64,000 nucleotides of DNA. Origin: Pinus tabuliformis. Its lineage: Eukaryota > Streptophyta > Pinopsida > Pinales > Pinaceae. The notes beneath the pieces are model-generated. The model was given only the letters and a program-made list of their open reading frames with translations, was not told where the DNA came from and did no database searches. The translations under genes and the position numbers were made by a program. Location: contig CM062814.1 in the NCBI GenBank assembly GCA_031772625.1, positions 827,522,757-827,586,756 on the forward strand, written 5' to 3'. Of the stretch, positions 21,212 to 31,689 are shown piece by piece; within the stretch, counting starts at the first letter, position 1; every line of letters begins with the position of its first letter.

Positions 21212-22691
21212 TGTTGAGCCCTGAAACTACATCTCTTCTACACACTTTTCTAGACTTTTTCCCCTCACTAGTGCCCCATAAGCTTCAAAAATCATTACAT
21301 ATTAATTTTGAGAGTGCATTTAAGTGGTTTTCTAACTATATTTTTGTGTTTTCTATTTGACTTAGATTTTTTCTCATCAGCTGCGGAATGCAGCCACTTT
21401 CCGTAGCTGACTCAACTTTCCACAGCTGCTTTTGTTGATCTCTAGGTTACAGGTGTCATCAAGCAAAACGAGGCACATGGGCAGTTCAGAAATGATCTGG
21501 ACATGGACCAGGTCCTATTGGTTTAGCCAGATTCGTAAAGGAAAGCCTTGGTCAAATGGTGGTCAAACGAGGAGTTCTACGGCAAGCAGGTCTCTGTTTT
21601 TCAACACGTGAAGGGTCCGAGACCGTTCCTAGATCCATGGATTCATTTTGACAATTGTAGACTACCTCCACGACGCAAATCCAACAACCACCTTTTGGTA
21701 GATTGAATGATCTTGGCAACCATCATGCTAAGCTCATGGATGCTGTCTTTTTACGTGTCCTCCGCTGAAGGAGTTCCATAGGAAAAACAGTTATGTAATT
21801 TCCCTTATAAATAACGCGTTTGCAAACGAATGTAGCTAGCTAGTTTTTGTTGATGTAATCTTGCTGTTAAGTTTATGTACTGTGCTGTGACACTGGTCTT
21901 GCTGTGATAACGAGAGGATCCTTCCTCTGTTTTGCAATATAATAAGACTCTGTTTTATATGACTGTGTGAGCATAATCTCGGACTGACAACGTGTTAACC
22001 AAGGCCGTGCAGAGGGCCCCTGCTGGCTAAGGTTTCGTTCTTTTATTTCTGTAAAGTCTTCATATGATGTTGTTTTATTTCCATTGTAGATATTTTGTAG
22101 TTTGTTCACTTGTGTATATTTCACATTTTAGTTATGGTGTTAATGTTTCATTCCTATACATGATTTTCCAAGCGTTGTATATTTTTGATAACACTGATCA
22201 GTGTGTTTCAAGTTAGGATAGGCCCGGGCATTTTCATACAATTTTTGCAGTAAATAGTGACATGAGATTGACCTCTCTGCTGAATTTCTTTTTCTTAGAT
22301 TTCAATTTCAGTTATGCTTTGATTCCAGTTTTATTCATTTGCTGTTGATAGTTAGTTTAGATATCGAATTCTTCATGTCATTTAATGTTATCTCCAGAGC
22401 CATGCCTTAACCCCGGAAAGCTACTTGGCGAGCTATCGGATTTTGAGTGAAGTAATTTGATTCTTCATGTTATTAACGTTATCTCTAGAGCCATGGATTA
22501 ACCCGGAAAAGCTACTTGGCGAGCTATCAGACTATAAGTGAAGAGACTTGATTTTATTTTCATTTGCAAGTAGATAATTTAGATATCAATTCCTCATGTT
22601 ATTGACATTATCTCTAGAGCCATGGCTTAACCCCGAAAAGCTACTTTAATTGGTGATTATTAATTAGAAATTATCATTAGCATGTAGAACA
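21212..22691 (+). mobile_element. left boundary LTR (TGTTGAG family), truncated
   Basis: It begins TGTTGAGCCCTGAAAC and matches, in inverted orientation, the right-hand LTR ending at 62005 over at least 1.4 kb: the shared hairpin region, the TATA region, CTTAGCCAGCAGGGGCC, and three copies of the CCATGGCTTAACCC repeat. The match stops at 22646 inside a repeat unit. A 45-bp tail ending in AACA then abuts a polypurine tract of the next element. It interrupts the Tat-like pol, so it inserted later. Confidence 0.75.
21806..21813 (+). promoter_or_regulatory. TATA box of the left LTR
   Basis: TATAAATA in the U3-R part; the same box is kept in the inverted partner at 61403-61412. An AATATAATAAG stretch near 21938 may be the polyadenylation signal. 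Confidence 0.5.
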
Positions 22692-23130
22692 TACCCCCCA
22701 ACTGAAGGTATTGCATGTCCTCATGCAATATATATTACATTAACTCTTTTGATCCTTGAGCTTTGGCTTAACTTTGCATGATATCATTTGATAACTTCAT
22801 ATTTTTGCAAAGTGTTTTACTTGAATTGCAACATGGTCGGTTCTTGTGTTACAATCAATTTTTATTTTTTTTGTTGTTGCATTCTATTTTGATCTTTGAA
22901 CTTTGCATAATGATATTTTGATTACTGTTGCAAAGTATATCTTTATTAGATTGCATGATGGTTGGTTCTTGTGTGACAACCATAATTTTGTTTGTATCCA
23001 ATTTATCCTTTAAGCACTTTTTTGAAAAGCCATTATATGCTCATAATAACAATGTAATAGTTAATATATGTTAGAAGTATATGGGATCCTGAATATGATA
23101 TGGACATGGCAAGATATGAATATGAATGTA

Positions 23131-23143
23131 TTCCCCCCCCAAC
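23131..23143 (-). other. second polypurine-like tract in element A
   Basis: TTCCCCCCCCAACTGATGG (plus strand) resembles the 22692 tract TACCCCCCAACTGAAGG, about 440 bp away. It recurs at 39315-39330 and 51244-51256. It may be a duplicated or relic polypurine tract. Confidence 0.5.
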
Positions 23144-24744
23144 TGATGGTATTGGCAATTTTATGAAATGAGGAAGAGAAATGTTTTTCCAACAATTATC
23201 ATTCTAGCTTTTTATGGAATTCTATGGTCAAAAGTTAGAAAATGGCGTACCTTAACTTACCCTTTGGAATGGATGAGTTGTATGTGTGGTGGCTACAAAA
23301 TTCTGATCATATTCTTCTTCAAGTGGCTGAATAAGAAGAGTCATGGATAAAGAGTTAAGATGACTTTTTATTGCTTCTTCTAAAACTTGCTAAATTTGGT
23401 CCAAAATGCTGAAAATAATAGTCTTCATGTCTTCAAAACTCATTGGCACAATTCCTACTATGTGAAAGGATGTTCTGATGTCAAACATAGTAGAAAATTT
23501 TTGACTTAGTGGCTATTAATGGATGCCACTAGTCAACACGAGAAATCTCACCATTGATGACAATGAGAGTCAAGATGCCCAAACACATCTTGCTAGGTAT
23601 GAATGAATTTGCTGATGTTGAGTCACCTAGAAGATCTAATGAACAAGGGACATTAATGTATTCCCATTGTTTGTCAGCATGAGGACTTGCCATTAAGGCA
23701 TGTAAACCTCAAGGTGTTTTTACAAAGAACTTAGACTCAAAGGACTATGGACTCAATAAATTGCATTGAAGCAGGGCTTATTTGCGGAATGAAAATGACA
23801 AGAAATGGAAGATGAAAATGGCAGATGGCAATGGACAGTAGAAATGGCAATGGGCAATAAGCATGTGAATGAGCCTCTTGCTTTTATTTGTGGGTTGTGA
23901 ATGGACAAAAAGAGATGGAAAGTGGATGTGAATGTAAATGGAAAATATGCAGTGAAATGAGGTGAATGGTTTATTATGAGGTATGGATGTGATGGAGACA
24001 ATAGTATCTAAAAGTTTTTCAAGTGTTTGGATCTGATTTTGCGTCAACATATTTCTTTTTTGTTGCTGATCATCCTCTTATGAAACAAATTGGTCTCTTA
24101 GAGAGACACCATTCTCTTGTAGTCATTTGTCCTTCTTCATAGAACCTGCAAAAAAAAACTAATACTTCTTCTTACAATGGAATGTAAGATTATCAAAGGA
24201 GAGAGGTGATCAATCTCTCTAGTTATGATATTTACACACAAAACTAAGAATTTGTATTAATGAAACAAGTTCTCAAAGGAAATATCAAAAAAAATTATAC
24301 ATGATTTGGAATTAGTGCCTCAAGTTGATGTTGCTTCTTTTCAGCAATTTATTTCATTATTTACCATTTCAAACTCTAATGATGGATTTCTCATTGTGTA
24401 GATCTTGTTGAGATCTTTCCAATGGTACTTGAATCATCAAAATCTGATTTTGTATGAGAAAGATAGGCTGATTTGAACAATGAGATTTTTTCGGCTGCGG
24501 AATTAGAGAACAGCTGCGAAATTGGACTTTAGCTGCAGGATGTACACAGTTTCTGTAGTTAAAAATCTTGAATAAAAAGTTAGCTATTCATCTTTCATCA
24601 TAAGTCCAAAATTAATCAATACCTTCAGAAAAGTGAGCAAATAGCTTAATCATTTCATTGATTCAAAATTATTAATTTTTTTCTTGACATGTGACAACTT
24701 AGTGTGGCGACTTAGTAATAATACACACCTTGACTTCCCTTTGA

Positions 24745-24920
24745 CCGAGGTCTTTTTCATCGACTTGGATCTAATGAATAGGACACCATCCATGTACTAA
24801 CATTTTCCCAACTACCCATGTGGTTTGTTTCGTCTCTTGACACCTATAACCTATAGAAGTATGAAAATGGCTGTGGAATTACCAGTTAGCTGCGGAATCA
24901 GGCTGCATTCCGCAGCTAAA
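24745..24920 (+). repeat. U3-derived hairpin module, left of the cassettes
   Basis: The order AATAGGACACCATCCATGTA, CCCATGTGG, CCTATAACCTATAG and a hairpin matches the U3 of the TGTTGAG LTR at 61690-61850 (AATAGGACCTGGTCCATGTC, CCCATGTG, TGTAACCTAGAG, hairpin). The hairpin TTAGCTGCGGAAT / ATTCCGCAGCTAA (24886-24898, 24907-24919) has perfect 13-bp arms and an 8-base loop. Confidence 0.75.
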
Positions 24921-25163
24921 AGACAGCCAACCATCAATTTTGAATTTTGAATTTTTTTTGTATGTACAGAGGATTATTCTGTAGACCAACTACTGCAACA
25001 CTCGAACTTGTTTTGGATTTGACAATTCTCAAGAAACCATTTCCCAAAATTTCATAGTTGTTGAATGAGATAGCCATGGTCTTCTACATTTCCTTTAATA
25101 GAGTTTAGTTGTTTTTGGTTTAGGCATGCATATACTGAGCCATAGCTCATGTTTAAGACAACT

Positions 25164-25280
25164 CCCAGGAATATTAAGATGACGATTCTGAAAAATAACA
25201 CCAACTACCTGCATGGGATTCATTCCACTCCGTGGCATACGTAAAATAGCCAACTCCCATAAGATCACACAAAAACTCTG
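25164..25280 (-). pseudogene. captured Raf-like MAPKKK (EDR1/CTR1-type) kinase fragment
   Basis: About 38 codons on the minus strand read [18 protein letters not shown], then [20 protein letters not shown]. Plant Raf-like kinases of the EDR1/CTR1 group have this same stretch in subdomains IX-X ([31 protein letters not shown]). The first Gly of FGVILWEL is Cys and the Trp of PW is Arg. No other kinase subdomain is recognisable on either side. It lies in element sense, at the site that holds ABCE in copies B, D and F. It is a short captured fragment without catalytic residues. Confidence 0.75.
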
Positions 25281-25938
25281 GAACGTGGAAATAAAGAGAA
25301 GAGTCGTGTGATTTTTGGATACATATAATCAGTCGTGACTGAAGTACAAGTCAGGAGAGAAACCATTATACATTAAAGTCAAGATTGAATGCCAAGAAGC
25401 TCCATGCCATGTCTATCAATCGGCTGTGAAGAGCCATATCCAACTGGTTCACGTAATGGAGTTAATCACTAAACAAAGCCGTATTCAATTGGGATTGCTA
25501 TTAACAAGTGTTAATGAGTTACAGACGGGTGGCATTAAAAGGCGGGAGACATGGTGGAGTAAATGCCAGCACATAATCAAATTAGAATTCCCCTTTCCAA
25601 GCAGCCGAATTAAATCAATCAGCCTGTTCATTAATTAAAATCCGTTTTTCTTCACGCGGCAGGCAAAAAGAGGCTTCAGAGAACTGAGAAATTCTCTCAA
25701 ACCGCCACGAATTTCTTAAAACCATTTCTGGGTTATCTAATTGACCCTACTACCGAAAAACCCATGTTTTATTTTTCCCTAATTTGTCTTCGTTTGGTTG
25801 GATCGTGCAGTTGAAGTTTGACATTTTTCTTTGTTTTGCGTTTTCCTAAATTGCTACATTCGGCTGTGAAATTTCGAATCAGAGGTAAGACAATATGCCT
25901 TTGTTTGATAGTGGTAGTGTGCACACTGTTGATCCTTA

Positions 25939-26295
25939 CTAGAAATCTATGTGGGAAACAAGAAATTTCCAATCTAACCACAGGAAAGGCATACTAATGG
26001 AGAACGCACTATTTGAAGAGTCACGAAGCCATTTCATAAAGAAGAGTGGGGAATCGCTGAACAAAACCACGACCGAGAGACTACGCATGGGGTTTGTAAT
26101 GTTGAATTGAAGTCGTTGGATTGGGAACAATTGACATGTTGAAGCCATGGAAATCATATTTGCAAGGTCAGCGATGCATTGGTTCGACTTATTGGCAGCA
26201 TGAGGGATCCATACAAAGTGGACGTGAAACTGTTGTGGAATGTATTACAGGGCAAAGATATCCTCAATAAAGACCACAGGAGTCATGCCATTGAG
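25939..26295 (-). pseudogene. possible captured RNase H-like domain end
   Basis: The minus strand reads VVFIEDIFAL, then HVHFVWIPHAANKSNQCIADLANM. This has the shape of the last helix of plant RNase H-like (RVT_3) domains: EDI.AL, then V.R.AN..AD.LA. One stop follows FAL. The alternative is a plus-strand reading (KVSDALVRLIGSMRDPYKVD) that also looks protein-like and that I cannot name; only one can be right. It occupies the second cassette site, where copies B, D and F carry the CCCH-KH fragment. Confidence 0.35.
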
Positions 26296-26394
26296 TTTCT
26301 TTTCTTTTTTCTCTGAAATTTTAAAATTTATAAAAATGATTAATGGTTTTCAATTTCAGGCAGCAAAGACTTCAAGGTAAATATGCTAAAAACA

Positions 26395-26585
26395 GGACTT
26401 TGACTGAGGTCTTAGGCTGGTTTTTTATCGATCTGAGCTGGGTGACTAGGATAGGATCCATGTCAGGATAATTCCGAAGATGCCCATGTGGTTATTTTCT
26501 TCATTAGATGCTAACATATTAAACCTTGAAAGTAGCTGCGGAATTCATAGTTAGCTGCAGAATCAGGCTACATTCCGCAGCTAAG
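26395..26585 (+). repeat. U3-derived hairpin module, right of the cassettes
   Basis: A second same-orientation copy of the U3-like module: GGATCCATGTCAGG, GCCCATGTGG, then AGCTGCGGAATTC and GCATTCCGCAGCTAAG-like arms. Copies B and D have lost about 130 bp before the hairpin; copy F keeps it (54690-54885). Confidence 0.65.
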
Positions 26586-26760
26586 TTGCAAAATCTTATT
26601 AAAACAGGATACAGTGTTTTGATGACCACTACAAACCATAACCAGCCAATCTTGAATAGATTTAACCTATCAAAGCAGTTGGGTTTCATTATTTTTTTAA
26701 TTTATTTTTATTGAATCAATTGAAATGATGAAGTTTATTTTGTTTCCTTTTTTTAACATA

Positions 26761-26905
26761 ACAATTCTTTTTCTGATCCTCTAGATCACACAAAGTGCAG
26801 GAGGAGAGCATACTCAAGAATTATTAATTATTATTTTTTATAACAATTCTTTTTCTGATCCTCCAGATCATACAAAGTGCAGGAGGAGAGCATACTCAAT
26901 AATTA
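26761..26905 (-). repeat. twin leader stem-loops next to the primer site (element A)
   Basis: Two tandem copies (26761-26823 and 26843-26905) of about 60 bp. Each can fold with AATTCTT/AAGAATT outer arms and TCCTCC/GGAGGA inner arms. In element sense they lie within 200 nt downstream of the primer site. They are also present in copies B (32570-32715), D (44620-44775) and F (55066-55210). Confidence 0.65.
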
Positions 26906-26949
26906 TTAAAAAAAAATTAGATGTAAAAAATAAGGTCTCCTAATTACAC

Positions 26950-26968
26950 TTCCCTAGCAACGACGTCA
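26950..26968 (-). other. primer-binding site, element A (decayed tRNA-Asp type)
   Basis: The minus strand reads TGACGTCGTTGCTAGGGAA, against TGGCGCCGTTGCCGGGAA in copy D. The differences are mostly C/T or G/A changes at CpG. Confidence 0.75.
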
Positions 26969-26971
26969 AAA

Positions 26972-28881
26972 TGTCTAGTCAATTTAACGTCTTAAATTGC
27001 TCTACATAAATTATCAATCTGAGTATCATAAACTGATGAAGTGTGGTGCACCATATGTGCTTAGTTAACCTTTTTTCTTACTTCGTTGTTTTATAGTTTT
27101 TATCTTGTTTTGGGGTTTTATTCTTGTTGATCTCCTAAAGTGTCTAATGCAAATGGAAATCCTATTCTAAGATTTTAAGAAACTTTTAAAGATTAAGTAT
27201 GGATAGAGATTTCAAGACAAGGTTTATGTCCCTCATGGTAACTTCCAAAACTTAGCAATTCAAAAGATCTCAAAACATGCTATTGATCAAATCAGTACTT
27301 GAACAAAAGTGTAAATATGCAGCTACTTAAATCAAACAAAAGATGAAATATTGATCATGAAATCACTGTCTCTGCTGCCCATCTAATTACAAAAATAAAA
27401 TCTAAACTATTGAACTCAAACAAACCAAAAATTGCAGACTAACAAAAGCAAGATCAATTTACTTCACTTATAATCTGATAGCTCGCCAAGTAGCTTTTCA
27501 GGGTTAAGCCATGGCTTTGGAGATAACGTCAATAACATGAAGAATTGATATCTAAATTACCTACTTGCAGATTAATGAAAGCAAAATCAAATCACTTCAC
27601 TTATAGTCTGATATCTCGCTAAGTATCTTTTTGGGGTTAAGCCATGGCTCTGGAGATAACGTCAATAACATGAAGAACTTGATATCTAATTGCAAAAATG
27701 AAAGTAAAATCAAATTACTTCATTTATAATCTGATAGCTCACTAAGTAGCTTTTCGGGGTTAAGCCATGGCTCTGGAGATAATGTCAAATAACATGAATA
27801 ATTGATATCTAAATTACCTACTTGCAGATTAATGAAAGAAAAATCAAATCACTTCACTCATAATCCGATAGCTCGCCAAGTAGCTTTTCCAGGTTAAGCC
27901 ATGGCTTTGGAGATACTATCAATAACATGAAGAATTTGATATCTAAACTAGCTAACAACAGCAAATAAATAAAATCGAACTCAAAGCATAATTGAAATTG
28001 AAAAGCTTAAGAAAAAGTTCAGGAGAGAGGCAAATCTCATGTCACTATTTGATGCAAAAACATGTAAAGAAAAACTAATTTACAATCAAATGGTTGAACA
28101 CACTTGCATGAATTAAAATTGCATCAACGGAAACTCTAATCTATCAAACTTAAAGCAATCAAATGACATAATGAAATCAAAAAAAAATTACAAAATAAAA
28201 TCTACTCTACCTTACATTCTAATGTGCTCCATGACATCTACTTCACATCTCCTTCCATATTGAGAACATCAAAGCTTTATTCAAATTATTCAAAATTACA
28301 AAGTACAACAAAGCTCTCTAAAGATTTTCAAAGCCATCAAAGAAGAACTATAAACTCCAAGCTAAGCTAAGACTAACAAGCTCTAAATTAACAAGCTAAC
28401 AAATGAAGGAGAGAGATCTCCTATTTATACAAAAAGAAGAGAAGTCATCTCATTAATCAAAGTCCATGAATCTCACCCTATACCTCTAGAGTCCTACTCA
28501 AAATAGGAACTGATAAGACACGTCTTCTTAGAGTTTCAATACAATTAGGAGATGTGACACATATTCTCATGATCCCATGATTCTTTCCACTCAAATTCGA
28601 ATTTGGCCTTAGAGTGCCACATAAGGGTCTTCTAGAAGCCTCCTTTCAACCTACAGATGCCAACAATCTCAACCCACTTGTTAGGTATAAGCATATGCAC
28701 ATTATTTTCTAATTTTTAACCACAAATTCACTTAAAAAGGCTAAGAATTAATAAAGTTTGGAAAAACATAAATGTGGCCCAATGATAATGAAAGGGGGAT
28801 GAATGTAGTAACATAGTAGTGAAATGGAGGTGATATAATAGACATAATAGTGAAAATGAATGACATTTTCAAGACTCAACA
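26972..28881 (-). mobile_element. LTR A (5' LTR of element A, shared with B)
   Basis: Plus strand TGTCTAGTC ... AGACTCAACA, 1,910 bp. It contains four internal repeat units (27470-27960), a TATA box (plus TATTTATA, 28422-28429) and, in element sense, AATAAAG downstream. Just beyond the end, TAAATTGACTA (28886-28896) looks like a remnant of an inverted LTR 3' end. Confidence 0.85.
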
Positions 28882-30508
28882 TATGCTAAATTGACTATAA
28901 AGAGTTAAGATGACTTTTTATTACTTCTACTAAAACTTGTTGAATCCGCTCCAAAATGCTGAAAATAATAGTTTTCATGTCTTCAAAACTCATTGGCATA
29001 ATTCCTACTATGTGAAAAGATGTTCTGATGTCGAACATAGCAGGAAATTTTTGACTTAGTGACCATTAATGGATGCCACCAGTCAACACGAGAACTCTCA
29101 CCATTGATGACAATGAGAGTCAAGATGCCCAAACACATCTTGCTAGGTACAAATAGTTTTTCCGATGTCAAGTCACCTAGAAGATCTGATGAGCAAGGGA
29201 CATTAATGTATTCCCATTATTTGTCAGCATGAGGACTTGCCATTAAGGCATGCAAGCCTCAAGGTGTCTTTACAAGGAACTTAGACTCAAAGGACTATGG
29301 ACTCAATAATTTGCATTGAAGCAGGGCTTATTTGCAGAATGAAAATGACAAGAAATGGAAGATGAAAATGGAAGATGGCAATGGAGAGTAAAAATGGCAA
29401 TGGGCAATGAGCATGTGAATGAGCCTCTTGCTTTTATTTGTGGGTTATGAATGGACAAAAAGAGATGGAAAGTGTATGTGACTGTAAATGGAAAGTATGA
29501 AGTGAAATGAGGTGAATGGTTTATTATGAGGTATGGCTGTGATGGAGACAATAGTATCTGAAAGTTTTTCAAGTGTTTGGATCTGATTTTGCATCAGCAT
29601 ATTTCCTCTTTTTTGCTGATCATCCTCTTATGAAACAAATTGGTCTCTTAGAGAGACACCATTATGTCTCTTAGAGAGACACCATTCTCTTGTAGTCATT
29701 TGTCCTTCCTCCTGGAACCGACAAAAAAACTAATACTTCTTCTGCAATAGAATGTAAGATTATCAAAGGAGAGAGGTGATCAATCTCTGTAGTTATGATA
29801 TTTACACACAAAACTAAGAATTTGTATTAATGAAACAAGTTCTCAAAATAAATATCAAAAGAATTTATACCTATTTTGGAATTGGTGCCCCAAGTTGAAT
29901 GTTGCTTCTTTTTAGCAATTTATTTCATTATTTGCCATTTCAAACTCTAATGATGGATTTCTCATTGTGTAGATCTTGTTGAGGCCTTTCCAATGATACT
30001 TGAATCATCAAAATCTGATTTTATATGAGAAAGTTAGGCTGATTTGAACAATGAGGTTTTTCAACTGCGGAATTGGAGAATAGCGGCGGAATTGGAATTT
30101 AGCTGAGGAATGTGCACAGTTTCTGCAACTAAAAATATTGAATAAAAAGTTAGTCATTCATATTTCATCATCAGTCCAAAATTAATCAATACCTTCAGAA
30201 AAGTGAGCAAATAAATTTTTCATTTCATTGATTCAAAATTATTATTTTTTTCTTGACATGCAACAACTCAGTGTGACGACTTAGTGATAACACACAACTT
30301 GACTTCCCTTTGACCAGGGTCTTTTTCAGCAACTTGGATCAAATGAATAGGACACCACCCATGTACTGACATTTTCCCAGTTCCTCATGTGGTTTGTTTC
30401 GTCTCTTGACACCTATAACCTATAGAAGTATGAAAATGGCTATGGAATTGCCAATCAGCTGCAGAATCAGGCTACATTCCGCAGCTAAAAGACAACCTAC
30501 CATTAGTT

Positions 30509-31148
30509 TTAGACATATTTGGATACTTGTGTTGTGCATAGTTTTTTTATCTCTTCCGCACTTTCCTGTGGAGTTTCTGCAACCTTAAAAATAAGTGGTT
30601 CATCTTTAAAACGGAGTTTTTCAGTTGAAACAAAACCAACCAAAATGATATTGATCCCTTCTCTAATTGAAAATTCTAGTGTTACTACACAATAAGCCCC
30701 AGGCTTCCCATACAGACAGCAGATAAAGTCTGATAAATAATCGAGGATACTAAGGTCATGCTCAATAATAACATAGTTGTTTGGCCTGAGCAGGGACTGG
30801 ACTATTTGTGCAGCTTTATGCTGCAACAATACGTTGTTTTGAATCCAGGTATGCATTTGCAACTCTCTGTAATTCTCCACCAGAAAAGATTTACTACATT
30901 AATTTTTCAATTTGAAGTGGTTTCATGACATCAGATGTGAATTGAGTGTGCGTATATGAATCACGGATTTTTTTTTTGGTGCAATAAATGCCTAACAGTT
31001 GACTGGAACTTCGGTTGATCTTCTGTGGTTTGTATGACACATTGGATTCAGGATTCTCCACATCTGTATTGTCTACAAGATCTGGTTTCAATAAACTAGT
31101 CAACATGCGTATAAACGTTGTCTTCCCTATTCCATTTTCTCCCAACAT
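30509..31148 (-). pseudogene. captured ABCE/RLI ATPase fragment, domains scrambled (copy B)
   Basis: ABCE (RLI) is the soluble twin-ATPase that splits ribosomes. From 31148 down the frame reads [16 protein letters not shown] (Walker A of the second ATPase domain), NVSYKPQKI and KPLQIEKLM. Two stops follow, then the signature SGGELQRV, a deletion that removes Walker B, then [12 protein letters not shown]. After that the sequence is from the first ATPase domain: [35 protein letters not shown] and [13 protein letters not shown]. In real ABCE the first domain precedes the second, so the order is reversed and the join lies at the D-loop motif shared by both. There are no introns and it lies in element sense. 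Non-functional. Confidence 0.9.
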
Positions 31149-31689
31149 TTAACCGGAAGTAACGGAATAGGTGCAAACAGGTGGCAGTGACTTCATGGGT
31201 TTTAATGACAAAGAGTCGTGTTCAATTGGGATACCTCTCTAAACAGGTGTGAGTTTATTAAGATGGAAGGCGTGTAATCAGGTTTTAGATGCCAGCACAT
31301 AGTTGATTCCCAAATTGAAATTCCCTAACCGAGACAGCGGAATTAAATCAAACTATCAATTCATTAATTGAAATTCCGTTTTTTTCACGTGGCAGGCAAA
31401 AAGAGGCTTCAGAGAACCAAGAAATTCTCTCAAACCGCCATGAATTTCTTAAAACTGTTTCTAGGTTATATAGTTGACCCTACTGCCGAAAAAACCCATG
31501 TTTTATTTTTCAAAAAATCGTCTCTGTTTGGCCAAATCGTGCATTCAAAGTATGACATTTTTTATGTTCTGCGTTTTTTCTAAATTGCTATGGTTGAATT
31601 TCATTTGCAGGTGTGCTGTTTATGCTTATTGATTCCTAATGGTCATGGTTTTGAAATTGTTTGTAGTAAATGAAATCTACTTTACAGGA

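Larger units (their letters stand above)
22692..26971 (-). mobile_element. element A internal region (kinase / RNase H-like cassettes)
   Basis: Bounded by a polypurine tract (plus strand TACCCCCCAACTG, 22692) and a primer-binding site (26950-26968) beside LTR A, so it is the internal part of a minus-sense LTR element. About 4.3 kb with no gag, protease, RT or integrase motifs in any frame I read, hence non-autonomous. It shares a backbone with copies B, D and F but differs from them at about 24940-25475 and about 25860-26290. Its own 3' LTR on the left is almost wholly lost. Confidence 0.75.

Noticed and set aside
23753-24050. 82-98-codon minus ORF (IINHSPHF...NPQIKARG) open in five copies (also 29303, 39925, 41376, 51851)
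   Set aside because: The copies are recent duplicates, so shared openness is not evidence of selection. Sequence is low-complexity and matches no family I know.
22692-26971. Idea that the array is a Helitron or Pack-MULE carrying genes
   Set aside because: LTR ends, tRNA-Asp primer sites and polypurine tracts at the right places identify an LTR element; no Helitron CTRR end or long MULE terminal repeats were seen.
27470-27960. Regular repeats spaced by unique-looking sequence, CRISPR-like at first sight
   Set aside because: Units of about 130 bp repeat in full, spacers are homologous, and they lie inside LTRs of a plant genome.
31368-31583. Plus-strand ORF with MNFLKPFLGY, also at 53771, looking like a gene start
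   Set aside because: Part of the shared backbone, antisense to the element, with no recognisable domain and broken by a frameshift in copy A. I cannot support a gene.
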